DNA of 33,694 nucleotides from JAEUMD01 sp937950105 (lineage in GTDB: Bacteria > Pseudomonadota > Alphaproteobacteria > Rhizobiales > Hyphomicrobiaceae), in assembly GCA_036821845.1 (NCBI GenBank), contig DAISIT010000028.1, forward strand, positions 1-33,694, written 5' to 3'. Shown piece by piece: positions 22,962 to 29,699 of the stretch. Made by a program: the position numbers and the translations under genes. The notes below the pieces were generated by a model. That model made no database searches and had not been told where the DNA came from. It was given only the letters and a program-made list of their open reading frames with translations. The stretch's first letter is position 1; each line of letters begins with the position of its first letter.

Positions 22962-24266
22962 TCAGTCGGCGACGCCAGCGTCCCCCGCCGGCACGTCGGC
23001 GCCGTCAGGTTCGGCCGCGAGCCAGCGCAGGATGCCGTCGGCGGCGCGGGCGGCCGTGGCGAACGTGCCTTGCAGCAGGTAGCCGCCGGTCGGCGCCTCC
23101 CAGTCGAGCATCTCGCCCGCCACGAACAGGCCGGGCCGCGCACACACCATGAAGTAATCGTCGAGGCCGTCGAGGGCGACCCCGCCGGCGGTGGAGATGG
23201 CGCGTTCCAGACCGGCAAGGCCGGTGACGGTCAGCGGCACGTGCTTCATGAGGGCGGCGAGATCGCTGGCGTCGGACGGCAGGGCGCCGCCCCTGGTCGC
23301 CTCGCGCAGGAGAGCGATCGCCAGCGGCGGCAGGTTGGCGGCCTTGCGCAGCCAGTTCGAGGTCGACTGCTTGCCGCGCGGGCGGCCGAGGCGGTCGGCG
23401 AGATCGTTCGCCTCGAGGTCCGGGCGCAGATCGAGGGTAATGGGCACTCCGCCGGGCGCGGACGTGGCGAGCAGGCGGCGCAGCAGCGGCCCGGCCGCAT
23501 AGATAGGGCCGCCTTCGAGGCCGGCGCGCGTCACGACGACCTCGCCGGCATAGCGCTCGCCCGCAATGTCGATCACCAGACGCTTCAGCGGTGCCCCGGC
23601 AAACCGCTCGATGAGCGGTTTCGACCACGCGATTCTGACGCCGCAGTTGGCGGCCGTAAGCGGCGTCACTGCCACGCCGAGCCGTTCGAGCAGGGCGACC
23701 CAGGCTCCGTCCGAGCCGAGACGCGGCCAGCTCGCGCCGCCGCAGGCGAGCAGCACGGCATCGGCCTTGGCGGCGCCCTTGAGGCCATCGCTCAGGCGTT
23801 CGATGACCGGGCGTCCAGCGGCATCGAAGCCGGTCAGCCGGTGGCGCAGGTGCAGCCGCACGCCCAGCGCGTCGAGCCGGCGCAGCCAAGACCGCAGCAG
23901 CGGCGACGCCTTCATCGCCTTCGGGAAGACGCGACCGCTGGAGCCGATGAAGGTTTCCTGTCCGAGCCCTTCGGCCCAGCCGATCAGCGCCTCGGGCGGG
24001 AAGCTGTGAAGGCTCGCGGCCAGCGGTTCCACCCGCTCACTGTAGCGCGACAGAAAACGGTCGATCGGCTCGGAATGGGTGAGGTTCAGACCGCCGCGCC
24101 CGGCCATCAGCAGCTTGCGCGCCGGCGAGGCCATCTGCTCATAGACGTCGACCGCGACGCCGGCTGTCGCAAGCCGTTCGGCCGCGAACAACCCGGCCGG
24201 GCCGGCGCCGATGATGGCAACGCGCCGGCCGGCGGGCCGGAGCGGATGGGCCACCTCGCGCGTCAC
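22962..24266 (-). CDS. HI0933-family FAD-dependent oxidoreductase (BaiN/RdsA-like)
   Basis: This flavoprotein (434 aa) of the HI0933/BaiN family has an unestablished substrate. The FAD-binding loop is VAIIGAGPAGLFAAERLA near residue 15, followed by the family's ARKLLMAGRGGLNLTHSE segment. Near the C-terminus, GLFVAGEMLDWEAPTGGYLLQ binds the flavin. The GTG at 24266 overlaps the glyoxalase stop as GTGA and is preferred for translational coupling. An ATG at 24296 would overlap by 34 bp and is an alternative. It lies upstream of pqqA on the same strand, with 227 bp between. Confidence 0.87.
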   Translation of the reverse strand: MTREVAHPLRPAGRRVAIIGAGPAGLFAAERLATAGVAVDVYEQMASPARKLLMAGRGGLNLTHSEPIDRFLSRYSERVEPLAASLHSFPPEALIGWAEGLGQETFIGSSGRVFPKAMKASPLLRSWLRRLDALGVRLHLRHRLTGFDAAGRPVIERLSDGLKGAAKADAVLLACGGASWPRLGSDGAWVALLERLGVAVTPLTAANCGVRIAWSKPLIERFAGAPLKRLVIDIAGERYAGEVVVTRAGLEGGPIYAAGPLLRRLLATSAPGGVPITLDLRPDLEANDLADRLGRPRGKQSTSNWLRKAANLPPLAIALLREATRGGALPSDASDLAALMKHVPLTVTGLAGLERAISTAGGVALDGLDDYFMVCARPGLFVAGEMLDWEAPTGGYLLQGTFATAARAADGILRWLAAEPDGADVPAGDAGVAD

Positions 24267-24703
24267 CACGCCCCCGTATTCTGCATCGAGGCCCACGGCT
24301 CCGTAGGCGCCAGTGGCGTCCCCTTCTGCAGCAGCTCGATCGAAATACCGTCGGGGGAGCGGATGAACGCCATGTAGCCGTCGCGCGGCGGCCGGTTGAT
24401 GGTGACGCCGCGCTCCTGCAGGCGCTGGCAGAGGGCGTAGATGTCATCGACCTCGAAGGCGAGGTGGCCGAAGTTGCGCCCGCCCGTATAGGCCTCAGGG
24501 TCCCAATTGTAGGTGAGCTCCAGCAGCGGCGCGGTCTCCTCGGCGGCGCGGCGGCGGTCGTCGGGGGCGGCGAGAAAGACCAGGGTGAAACGTCCCTGCT
24601 CGCTCTCCTTGCGCTTCATCTCGCGCATGCCGAGCTTGTTGCAGTAGAAGTCGAGGCTCTGATCCAGATCAGAAACTCGCACCATCGTGTGCAGGTAGCG
24701 CAT
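24263..24703 (-). CDS. gloA: Lactoylglutathione lyase (glyoxalase I), VOC family
   Basis: Glyoxalase I isomerises the methylglyoxal-glutathione adduct to lactoylglutathione. The 146-aa protein has two VOC half-domains. Metal ligands can be seen as His5 (MRYLHTMVRVSDLD), Glu in LLELTYNWD, His in NFGHLAFEVDD and Glu in GISIELLQKG. GGAGG sits 6 nt before the ATG at 24703; a longer frame to 24943 has no support. The C-terminal tail TPLAPTEPWASMQNTGAW is ordinary. It is translationally coupled to the following flavoprotein gene. Confidence 0.93.
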   Translation of the reverse strand: MRYLHTMVRVSDLDQSLDFYCNKLGMREMKRKESEQGRFTLVFLAAPDDRRRAAEETAPLLELTYNWDPEAYTGGRNFGHLAFEVDDIYALCQRLQERGVTINRPPRDGYMAFIRSPDGISIELLQKGTPLAPTEPWASMQNTGAW

Positions 24704-25429
24704 GGGGGGCCTCCGGTCGATCGGGCGGGAGCGCGGGCGCGGGCGCGGGTGCAGGTACGGCGATGCGCCGGCAAATGAGACCGGACAGGTATAGGCCCGC
24801 CTCCCCTCTGGCAAGGCGGCCCCGGCTCGAGGTCGCCGACGGCGGGCGACGCACCCGCTTTTCGCGTATGGCAGTGCCGGGTCCAGCGTCGTTGCCAGAA
24901 CACAACAGTTGCGCCCGCCGGGCCGAATGCAGGGCGCGTACAAAATTTCACGATCGCTGTGGAGAACCGGTGGACCTGCACCGGGTCTGCGAGCACGCCG
25001 ACAGGTCTTCGCAGTGCCGAATCAATGGCGTCGTGATTCGCGTGAAATGATCCACAGACGGTGGCCCGGTGCGGCGTTCGGGCACACTGAACATGAGGAG
25101 GAAGGACACCGCACGGACCATCGAACAACTTTTGAATTACTCAACTATGACGGACGGTTAACAATGTTGTTCTCATGTTGATATGTTCGCAGCCGGGACG
25201 TTTGTTCGGGACTGTCAGCCATTAACCACTATCGCTTCGGGCGTCCTTTGGTATTCTCCGCCGCGCTGCACCGGCCACCCTCTGGAGAGGGGCATTCGAC
25301 AGGTGGTGGTCCACTGCAGCGCACACGGAAGACGAACATGGTGCCAAGAGGGTCCGGATACGGATTGCGCCTGACGTCGCGTGTGGTGGTGTCTTAAGTG
25401 CAACGTAGACAAAGAGTGGGGATGTACCT
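24704..25429. other. Gene-free 726-bp region
   Basis: No convincing gene lies here; short frames lack ribosome sites and recognisable products. Visible structure includes a GC-rich GCGCGG repeat near 24730, two DnaA-box-like sites at 24958 and 25048, an AT-rich patch at about 25126-25187, and an AGGAGGAAGG string at 25097 with no start codon after it. The downstream part probably holds the promoter and a long leader of the cold-shock gene. A small RNA is possible but not shown. Confidence 0.5.
24945..25057. promoter_or_regulatory. DnaA-box-like pair with crossing inverted repeats
   Basis: Two 9-mers each differ from the TTATCCACA DnaA consensus at one base: TTCTCCACA (minus strand, 24958-24966) and TGATCCACA (plus strand, 25048-25056). 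Arms ATTTCACG (24945) and CGTGAAAT (25041), and CTGTGGA (24957) and TCCACAG (25051), are perfectly complementary but interleaved. TGATCCACA equals a weak DnaA site type described at the Caulobacter origin (recalled). Function unproven. Confidence 0.35.
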
Positions 25430-26032
25430 ATGGGGGCAAACAAAGGGCCTGCCGAGTATCTTGGTGTCGACTTCTCGGAAGCCGGCAACCTGGAACGGCG
25501 CGACGACCAGAACCTCGAAGTGATCGAGATTGCTGGGCAGATCAAGTGGTTCGACGCTTCCAAGGGGTACGGTTTCATCGTCCCCGACAACGGACTTCCG
25601 GACATCCTGCTGCACGTGACCTGCCTGCGCGCCGGCGGCTATCAGACCGCCTACGAGGGCGCTCGCGTGCACGTTCAGGCCTTGAAGCGCCCGAAGGGCA
25701 TGCAGGCCTTCCGCGTCGTCTCGATGGACGAGAGCAGCGCCATCCACCCGTCGCAGCTGCCACAGCGCACCCACGTCATCGTCCAGCCGGAGAGCGACTG
25801 GGAGCGGGCCATGGTGAAGTGGTTCAACCGCGTGCGCGGTTTCGGCTTCCTCACCCGCGGCGAGGGCACGCCCGACATCTTCATCCACATGGAGACGCTG
25901 CGCCGCTTCGGTTTCACCGAGCTGCGTCCGGGCCAGATCGTGCAGGTTCGCTGGGGCCACGGCTCCAAGGGCTGCATGGCCGCGGAGCTGCGACCCGATG
26001 GCGTGCAGAACGGCTTGCCGTCGTCACATTGA
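25430..26032 (+). CDS. Dual cold-shock-domain protein
   Basis: This cytoplasmic nucleic-acid-binding protein (200 aa) has two CspA-type domains. Domain 1 (about 34-100) has GQIKWFDASKGYGFIVPDNG and DILLHVTCLRAGG. Domain 2 (about 125-190) has AMVKWFNRVRGFGFLTRGEG and DIFIHMETLRRFG. Both keep the RNP1 (KGYGFI, RGFGFL) and RNP2 (DILLH, DIFIH) aromatic patches. The N-terminal 30 residues are acidic and unconserved. Tandem-domain Csps are common in Alphaproteobacteria (for example Caulobacter CspC/CspD). GGGG lies about 8 nt before the ATG. The region upstream is long and partly AT-rich, fitting a regulated leader. Confidence 0.93.
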   Translation: MGANKGPAEYLGVDFSEAGNLERRDDQNLEVIEIAGQIKWFDASKGYGFIVPDNGLPDILLHVTCLRAGGYQTAYEGARVHVQALKRPKGMQAFRVVSMDESSAIHPSQLPQRTHVIVQPESDWERAMVKWFNRVRGFGFLTRGEGTPDIFIHMETLRRFGFTELRPGQIVQVRWGHGSKGCMAAELRPDGVQNGLPSSH

Positions 26033-26104
26033 CACGGCAGAGATGGGGCCGGCGGCGCACACCATCGTAGCGCCGGCGGCAACCGTCGAAAGGCAGACGC
26101 GCCC

Positions 26105-26656
26105 ATGCGCGACAGGACCAAATTCGACGGGACGGTGCCACGCGCCGTCCCGTTTCTCGTCTCGGGGCCCATGGCGCTGGCGCTCGGCTGCGCGGTGGCG
26201 ATGGCAGCGACGGCGGCGCGCGCGGACCAGCCTCAGGCGGCGGCGCCCTCCGGCAGCAGCGGCGTGGTTGCGGCTGCCCGCGACACGCTCGTGCTCATAA
26301 CTGCCAGTGGCCGTCACGAGATCGCACTCGAGGTCGCCGACAGCGAGCGCAAGAAGACGCTCGGCCTGATGTTCCGCACGGCGCTGCCCGATTCCTACGG
26401 CATGCTGTTCCCCTACGGCCGGGAGCAGGAGCTGACCATGTGGATGAGCAACACCTACATCTCGCTCGACATGATCTTCATCCGCGCCGACGGCACCGTG
26501 CACCGGGTCGAACACGATACCGAGCCGATGTCGGAGAAGATCATCAATTCGCGGGGCCCCGTGTCGGCGGTGCTGGAACTCAGGGCCGGTGAAGCGCGCC
26601 GGCTCGGCATCGAGCCGGGCAGCCGCATCGAGCATCCGGCCTTCAAGTCGCGGTAA
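26105..26656 (+). CDS. DUF192 family exported protein
   Basis: This small protein (183 aa) of the DUF192 family has no known biochemical role. The N-terminus has a hydrophobic stretch, PMALALGCAVAMAATAARA, suggesting secretion with cleavage near residue 41. An internal Met at 23 would give a shorter signal peptide. The domain shows the family's KKTLGLMFRTALPDSYGMLF near 89 and MWMSNTYISLDMIFI near 116. It lies 72 bp after the cold-shock gene on the same strand, the usual pairing seen in Hyphomicrobiales as far as I recall. A tRNA gene follows. Confidence 0.87.
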   Translation: MRDRTKFDGTVPRAVPFLVSGPMALALGCAVAMAATAARADQPQAAAPSGSSGVVAAARDTLVLITASGRHEIALEVADSERKKTLGLMFRTALPDSYGMLFPYGREQELTMWMSNTYISLDMIFIRADGTVHRVEHDTEPMSEKIINSRGPVSAVLELRAGEARRLGIEPGSRIEHPAFKSR

Positions 26657-26703
26657 TGCGCGATCATCCTTCTTCCTGTCTTGCCCTGTGCCGAACGGCT
26701 CGC

Positions 26704-26732
26704 TTGACCGCGAACGCGCGAAGCGGCAGACA
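26704..26732 (+). promoter_or_regulatory. Candidate tRNA-Pro promoter
   Basis: TTGACC (26704-26709) is followed after 17 bp by CAGACA, a poor -10. The good -35 and the 18-bp distance to the tRNA 5' end fit a tRNA promoter, but the -10 makes this tentative. Confidence 0.3.
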
Positions 26733-26749
26733 ACGGGACAGCACAACGT

Positions 26750-26826
26750 CGGGGCATAGCTCAGCCTGGTAGAGCACCTGCTTTGGGAGCAGGGGGTCGC
26801 GAGTTCGAATCCCGCTGCCCCGACCA
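26750..26826 (+). tRNA. tRNA-Pro (anticodon UGG)
   Basis: This is a 77-nt cloverleaf with the CCA end encoded. The acceptor stem CGGGGCA pairs with TGCCCCG. The D arm contains AGCTCAGCCTGGTAGAGC, the anticodon loop is TTTGGGA with TGG at 34-36, and the T loop is GTTCGAATC. A-C-C-A follows the acceptor stem. No intron or disruption is present. Confidence 0.97.
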
Positions 26827-26901
26827 GTTCGCATCGGCGACGCCGGCCTTGTTGCTGCGGCGGCGTCCACGTTGACGGCTCGAGAGCACGGACGGCGAGA
26901 C

Positions 26902-27207
26902 ATGGTTGCACGCATCTATCGGCCCGCGAAATCGGCGATGCAGTCGGGGCTCGCCAGCACCAAGCAGTGGGTCCTCGAGTTCGAGCCCGCGGCGGCGCGC
27001 ACCGTCGAGCCCCTGATGGGCTGGACCAGCTCCACCGACATGAAGGCGATGGTCCGCCTCGAGTTCGACAGCAAGGACGCGGCGATCGCCTACGCCGTGC
27101 GCAACGGACTGCCGTACTCGGTTGCCGAGCCGAAGCCGCGCAAGCACAGCCCGAAGTCCTATGCCGACAACTTCCGCTTCGGCCGCCTCGAGCGCTGGAC
27201 GCACTGA
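26902..27207 (+). CDS. NDUFS4-like ETC complex I subunit
   Basis: This small protein (101 aa) has the ETC complex I conserved region, homologous to mitochondrial NDUFS4, an accessory subunit of NADH:quinone oxidoreductase found in Alphaproteobacteria. Recognisable stretches are ARIYRPAKSAMQSGLASTKQWVLEFEP, LMGWTSSTDMKAMVRLEFDSKDAAIAYA and PKSYADNFRFGRLERWTH, the last being the classic C-terminal block. The ATG at 26902 is chosen; an in-frame start 10 codons earlier lacks support. It is expected on the cytoplasmic face of the membrane. Confidence 0.92.
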   Translation: MVARIYRPAKSAMQSGLASTKQWVLEFEPAAARTVEPLMGWTSSTDMKAMVRLEFDSKDAAIAYAVRNGLPYSVAEPKPRKHSPKSYADNFRFGRLERWTH

Positions 27208-27317
27208 CCTTGCCGATACCCTGAGTGTTCTCGGCGGTTGACGCCCGCTGCAAACCCGGATGACGTTGGCGGCGGTTTCCCCGCGCGAATGCGCCTTGCC
27301 GACGGTCCGGGTTCATC

Positions 27318-28004
27318 ATGAAGCTCGCCGCAGCCATTGCCGTGCACGTGCTGACCGCGTCCGGCGCGGTGCTGGCGCTGTTGGCCACGCTTGCCGTCTG
27401 GTCCGGTGACTATCAGCGCATGTTCCTGTGGCTCGGCGTCGCCTTCATCGTCGACGGTATCGACGGGCCTTTCGCACGCGCGGTCGGCGTCAAAGAGCGC
27501 CTGCCGCGCTTCAGCGGCGAGGTGCTCGACCTCGTCATCGACTATCTCACGTATGTGTTCGTGCCGGTGCTGGCGCTGCTTGCGGCCGACCGGATGCCGG
27601 CGGCGATCGAGCTGCCGCTCGCCGCCGCGATCCTGCTGTCGTCGTTGTTCCATTTCTCCGATAGCGACAGCAAGGCCGGCGATCTCGCCTTCGTCGGCTT
27701 TCCCGCCGTCTGGAACATCGTCGCGTTCTACGTCTTCGCGCTCGATCTCTCTCCGGTTGCGGCGACCGCGCTGATCGCCGCGGCCATCGCGCTGACGTTC
27801 GTGCCGCTGCACTGGGTGCATCCGATGCGCGTCGTCGCGCTGAGACCGGTGACGCTCGCCGCCACGGCGATCTGGGCGATCGCTGCGTTCTCGGCCGTAT
27901 GGCACGGGTTCCCGGCGAGCGTGCCGGCGCAGGTGGCGCTGATTGCGATCGCTCTCTACGGCATGGGGCTGTCGTTGTGGCTTTCGCGGCGTGAAGGGCA
28001 GTGA
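27318..28004 (+). CDS. pcs: Phosphatidylcholine synthase (CDP-diacylglycerol-choline phosphatidyltransferase)
   Basis: Pcs condenses CDP-diacylglycerol with choline to phosphatidylcholine in the inner membrane. The 228-aa protein has several hydrophobic helices. Its CDP-alcohol phosphatidyltransferase motif lies in DGIDGPFARAVGVK through GEVLDLVIDY (about residues 47-76), which keeps the spaced Asp residues. The SLFHFSDSDSKAGD region and length match bacterial Pcs rather than PgsA or PssA. The choline-dependent route is typical of rhizobia and relatives. The stop lies in the outer arm of a nested palindrome that separates it from the convergent acyl-CoA synthetase. Confidence 0.9.
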   Translation: MKLAAAIAVHVLTASGAVLALLATLAVWSGDYQRMFLWLGVAFIVDGIDGPFARAVGVKERLPRFSGEVLDLVIDYLTYVFVPVLALLAADRMPAAIELPLAAAILLSSLFHFSDSDSKAGDLAFVGFPAVWNIVAFYVFALDLSPVAATALIAAAIALTFVPLHWVHPMRVVALRPVTLAATAIWAIAAFSAVWHGFPASVPAQVALIAIALYGMGLSLWLSRREGQ

Positions 28005-28090
28005 AGGCGAGGGGGCTAGCCCCTCGACCCCATGACTCGGGCGGCGCGCAAGATCGCGGGGTCCAGGGGACCAGTCCCCTGGCCTTCACT
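28000..28090. repeat. Nested palindromic element with terminator-like hairpins
   Basis: The outer perfect 9-bp inverted repeat (28000-28008 with 28082-28090) contains the stop codons of both convergent genes. Inside are a GGGGCTAGCCCC palindrome (about 28012-28023), GACCCC/GGGGTC arms (28026-28031, 28058-28063) and a perfect 8-bp hairpin with 4-nt loop (28063-28082). It looks like a mobile intergenic palindrome and/or a bidirectional terminator. Confidence 0.6.
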
Positions 28091-29645
28091 TTGACAGCGC
28101 GCGCCGCAGCACCTTGCCATTCGCGGTGCGCGCCAGCGACGACACGAACACGATCTCGCGCGGGCACTTGTAGGGCGCGAGGTGCTCCGCCGCGAACGCC
28201 ATCAGCGCGTTCGCATCCGGCGGCTGCGACGCATCGCGCGCGACGATATAGGCCGCGATCACCGACACGCCATCGCGCACGGTGCGCTCTGCGCAGGCGA
28301 CCTCGGCGACATCTGGAAAACGGGCCAGTACCGCCTCGACCTCCTGCGGCGCCACGCGATAGCCGAGCGCCTTCATGATGTCGTTGGCGCGACCCCGATG
28401 CGTGACGTAGCCGTCCGCGTCCATCGACGCGAGGTCGCCGCCGACGAACCAGTCGCCGCGCATGACTTCGGCTTCTTCATCGGGGCGCTGCCAGTAGCCG
28501 AGCATGAGGCCGGGATCGCTGCGATGTACGGCGAGCAGGCCGGTCTCGCCCGACGGCAACGGCGTCTCGCCGCTGTCCTCGGGCAGGATCGCCACGCAGC
28601 GCCCGGCTTGCGGGCGGCCGATGCTGCCGGCGCGGCGCGGGATGGACGGCGAGGTCGAGATGTAGGTCGAGATCTCGCTCATGCCGAGGGCTTCGTGAAG
28701 GTCGCGGCCGCTCGCCGCGCGCCACGTGTCGAAGAGGCCGGGGGGCGGTGTCTCGCCGGCCGTCAGGCCGTGGCGTAGACTGCCGAGCGCACCGATGTCG
28801 CTGGCGCTCGCGTATTTCAGCATCTGCCGGTACACGCCCGGCACGGCGGCAAACAGCGTCGCGCCCGTCTTTGCGATCAGGCGCGGCCAGAGCGCGGGGT
28901 CCTTCTCGCCGGTATAGATGATCGAGGTGGCGCCGTTGGCCCATGGATCGGTGAGGCCGGTGCCGAGGGTGAAGGTCCAGTTGAAAGCGCCTGCGTGCAG
29001 CATGCGATCGGCGGCGCCGATGCCGTACCAGCCCTGATACATCGGCCGGCGTCCCCACGCCGCGCGCTGGGCATGCAGCACACCCTTCGGCGAAGCGGTG
29101 GTGCCGGAGGTGTAGACCATGTAGGCGGGATCATCGGCGCGGGTCGCGGCATAGCCTCCGGATGGTTCGACCTCGCGCAGCATGCGCGCGACATCCTCGG
29201 CGGTGATGATGTCGATGCCGGCCGCGAGCGGACGCGGCAGATGGTCGGCAAGCGCGACCGCGCGGGCACCACTGTCAGCGGCGAGGAAGGCGGCTTCGTC
29301 CTCGGAGAGATGCGTCGAGGTTGCAAGCGGCACGAGACCGGCGGCGATGGCGCCGAAGAACACGAGCGCATAGGCGCTGGTGTTGTCGAGGCGGATCAGC
29401 AACCGGTCGCCCGGCGCAAGGCCGCGATCGCGCAGGCCGGCGGCGATGCGCAGCGTCGCCGTCTCGACGTCGCGATAGGTCCAGGTCTCGCCCGGCTCTG
29501 CTGCCTCCGCATCGGCATAGACCAGCAGCGCGATTTTCTCGGGCGTCGCGCGTGCGGCGCGGCCGATCACGTAGGCCGCCATGTTGAACGCCTGTGGCGG
29601 CAGATCGCCCGTATAGCCGGGCTTGTTTGTCGGCGTCGTCACCAT
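28086..29645 (-). CDS. AMP-dependent acyl-CoA synthetase (benzoate-CoA ligase-like)
   Basis: This adenylate-forming ligase (519 aa) activates a carboxylic acid as its CoA thioester; the substrate is not clear. The P-loop-like motif A5 is YTSGTTASPKGVLH near 175-188. An EALGMSEISTYI region provides the acid-binding motif. The hinge is GDLASMDADGYVTHRGRANDIMKALGYRVAP, and the catalytic Lys lies in ARTANGKVLRRAL near the C-terminus. The pattern resembles benzoate/4-hydroxybenzoate-CoA ligases. The ATG at 29645 has GGAG just upstream; an earlier in-frame start at 29672 is possible. It lies 54 bp downstream of the solute-binding protein gene on the same strand. Confidence 0.88.
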   Translation of the reverse strand: MVTTPTNKPGYTGDLPPQAFNMAAYVIGRAARATPEKIALLVYADAEAAEPGETWTYRDVETATLRIAAGLRDRGLAPGDRLLIRLDNTSAYALVFFGAIAAGLVPLATSTHLSEDEAAFLAADSGARAVALADHLPRPLAAGIDIITAEDVARMLREVEPSGGYAATRADDPAYMVYTSGTTASPKGVLHAQRAAWGRRPMYQGWYGIGAADRMLHAGAFNWTFTLGTGLTDPWANGATSIIYTGEKDPALWPRLIAKTGATLFAAVPGVYRQMLKYASASDIGALGSLRHGLTAGETPPPGLFDTWRAASGRDLHEALGMSEISTYISTSPSIPRRAGSIGRPQAGRCVAILPEDSGETPLPSGETGLLAVHRSDPGLMLGYWQRPDEEAEVMRGDWFVGGDLASMDADGYVTHRGRANDIMKALGYRVAPQEVEAVLARFPDVAEVACAERTVRDGVSVIAAYIVARDASQPPDANALMAFAAEHLAPYKCPREIVFVSSLARTANGKVLRRALSK

Positions 29646-29699
29646 TGGCTCCGCGGGATGAGGCGCACGCACGATGGCGCCGGAAGGCCGAACTGCCGG

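Noticed and set aside
24720..24760. GCGGGC-type short tandem repeat as a CRISPR or functional repeat
   Set aside because: Only a few irregular units of 6 bases; simple GC-rich low complexity.
24909..25181. Possible 90-aa protein in the gene-free region
   Set aside because: No ribosome site, unusual composition, no motif, and it runs across the DnaA-box-like sites and AT-rich patch.
24704..25429. Chromosomal replication origin
   Set aside because: Only two imperfect DnaA boxes and no hemE, parAB, gidA or dnaA nearby; kept only as a DnaA-site observation.
26750..26826. tRNA-Pro as an integration (att) site
   Set aside because: No integrase, no repeat of the tRNA 3' end downstream, and flanking genes are ordinary chromosomal ones.
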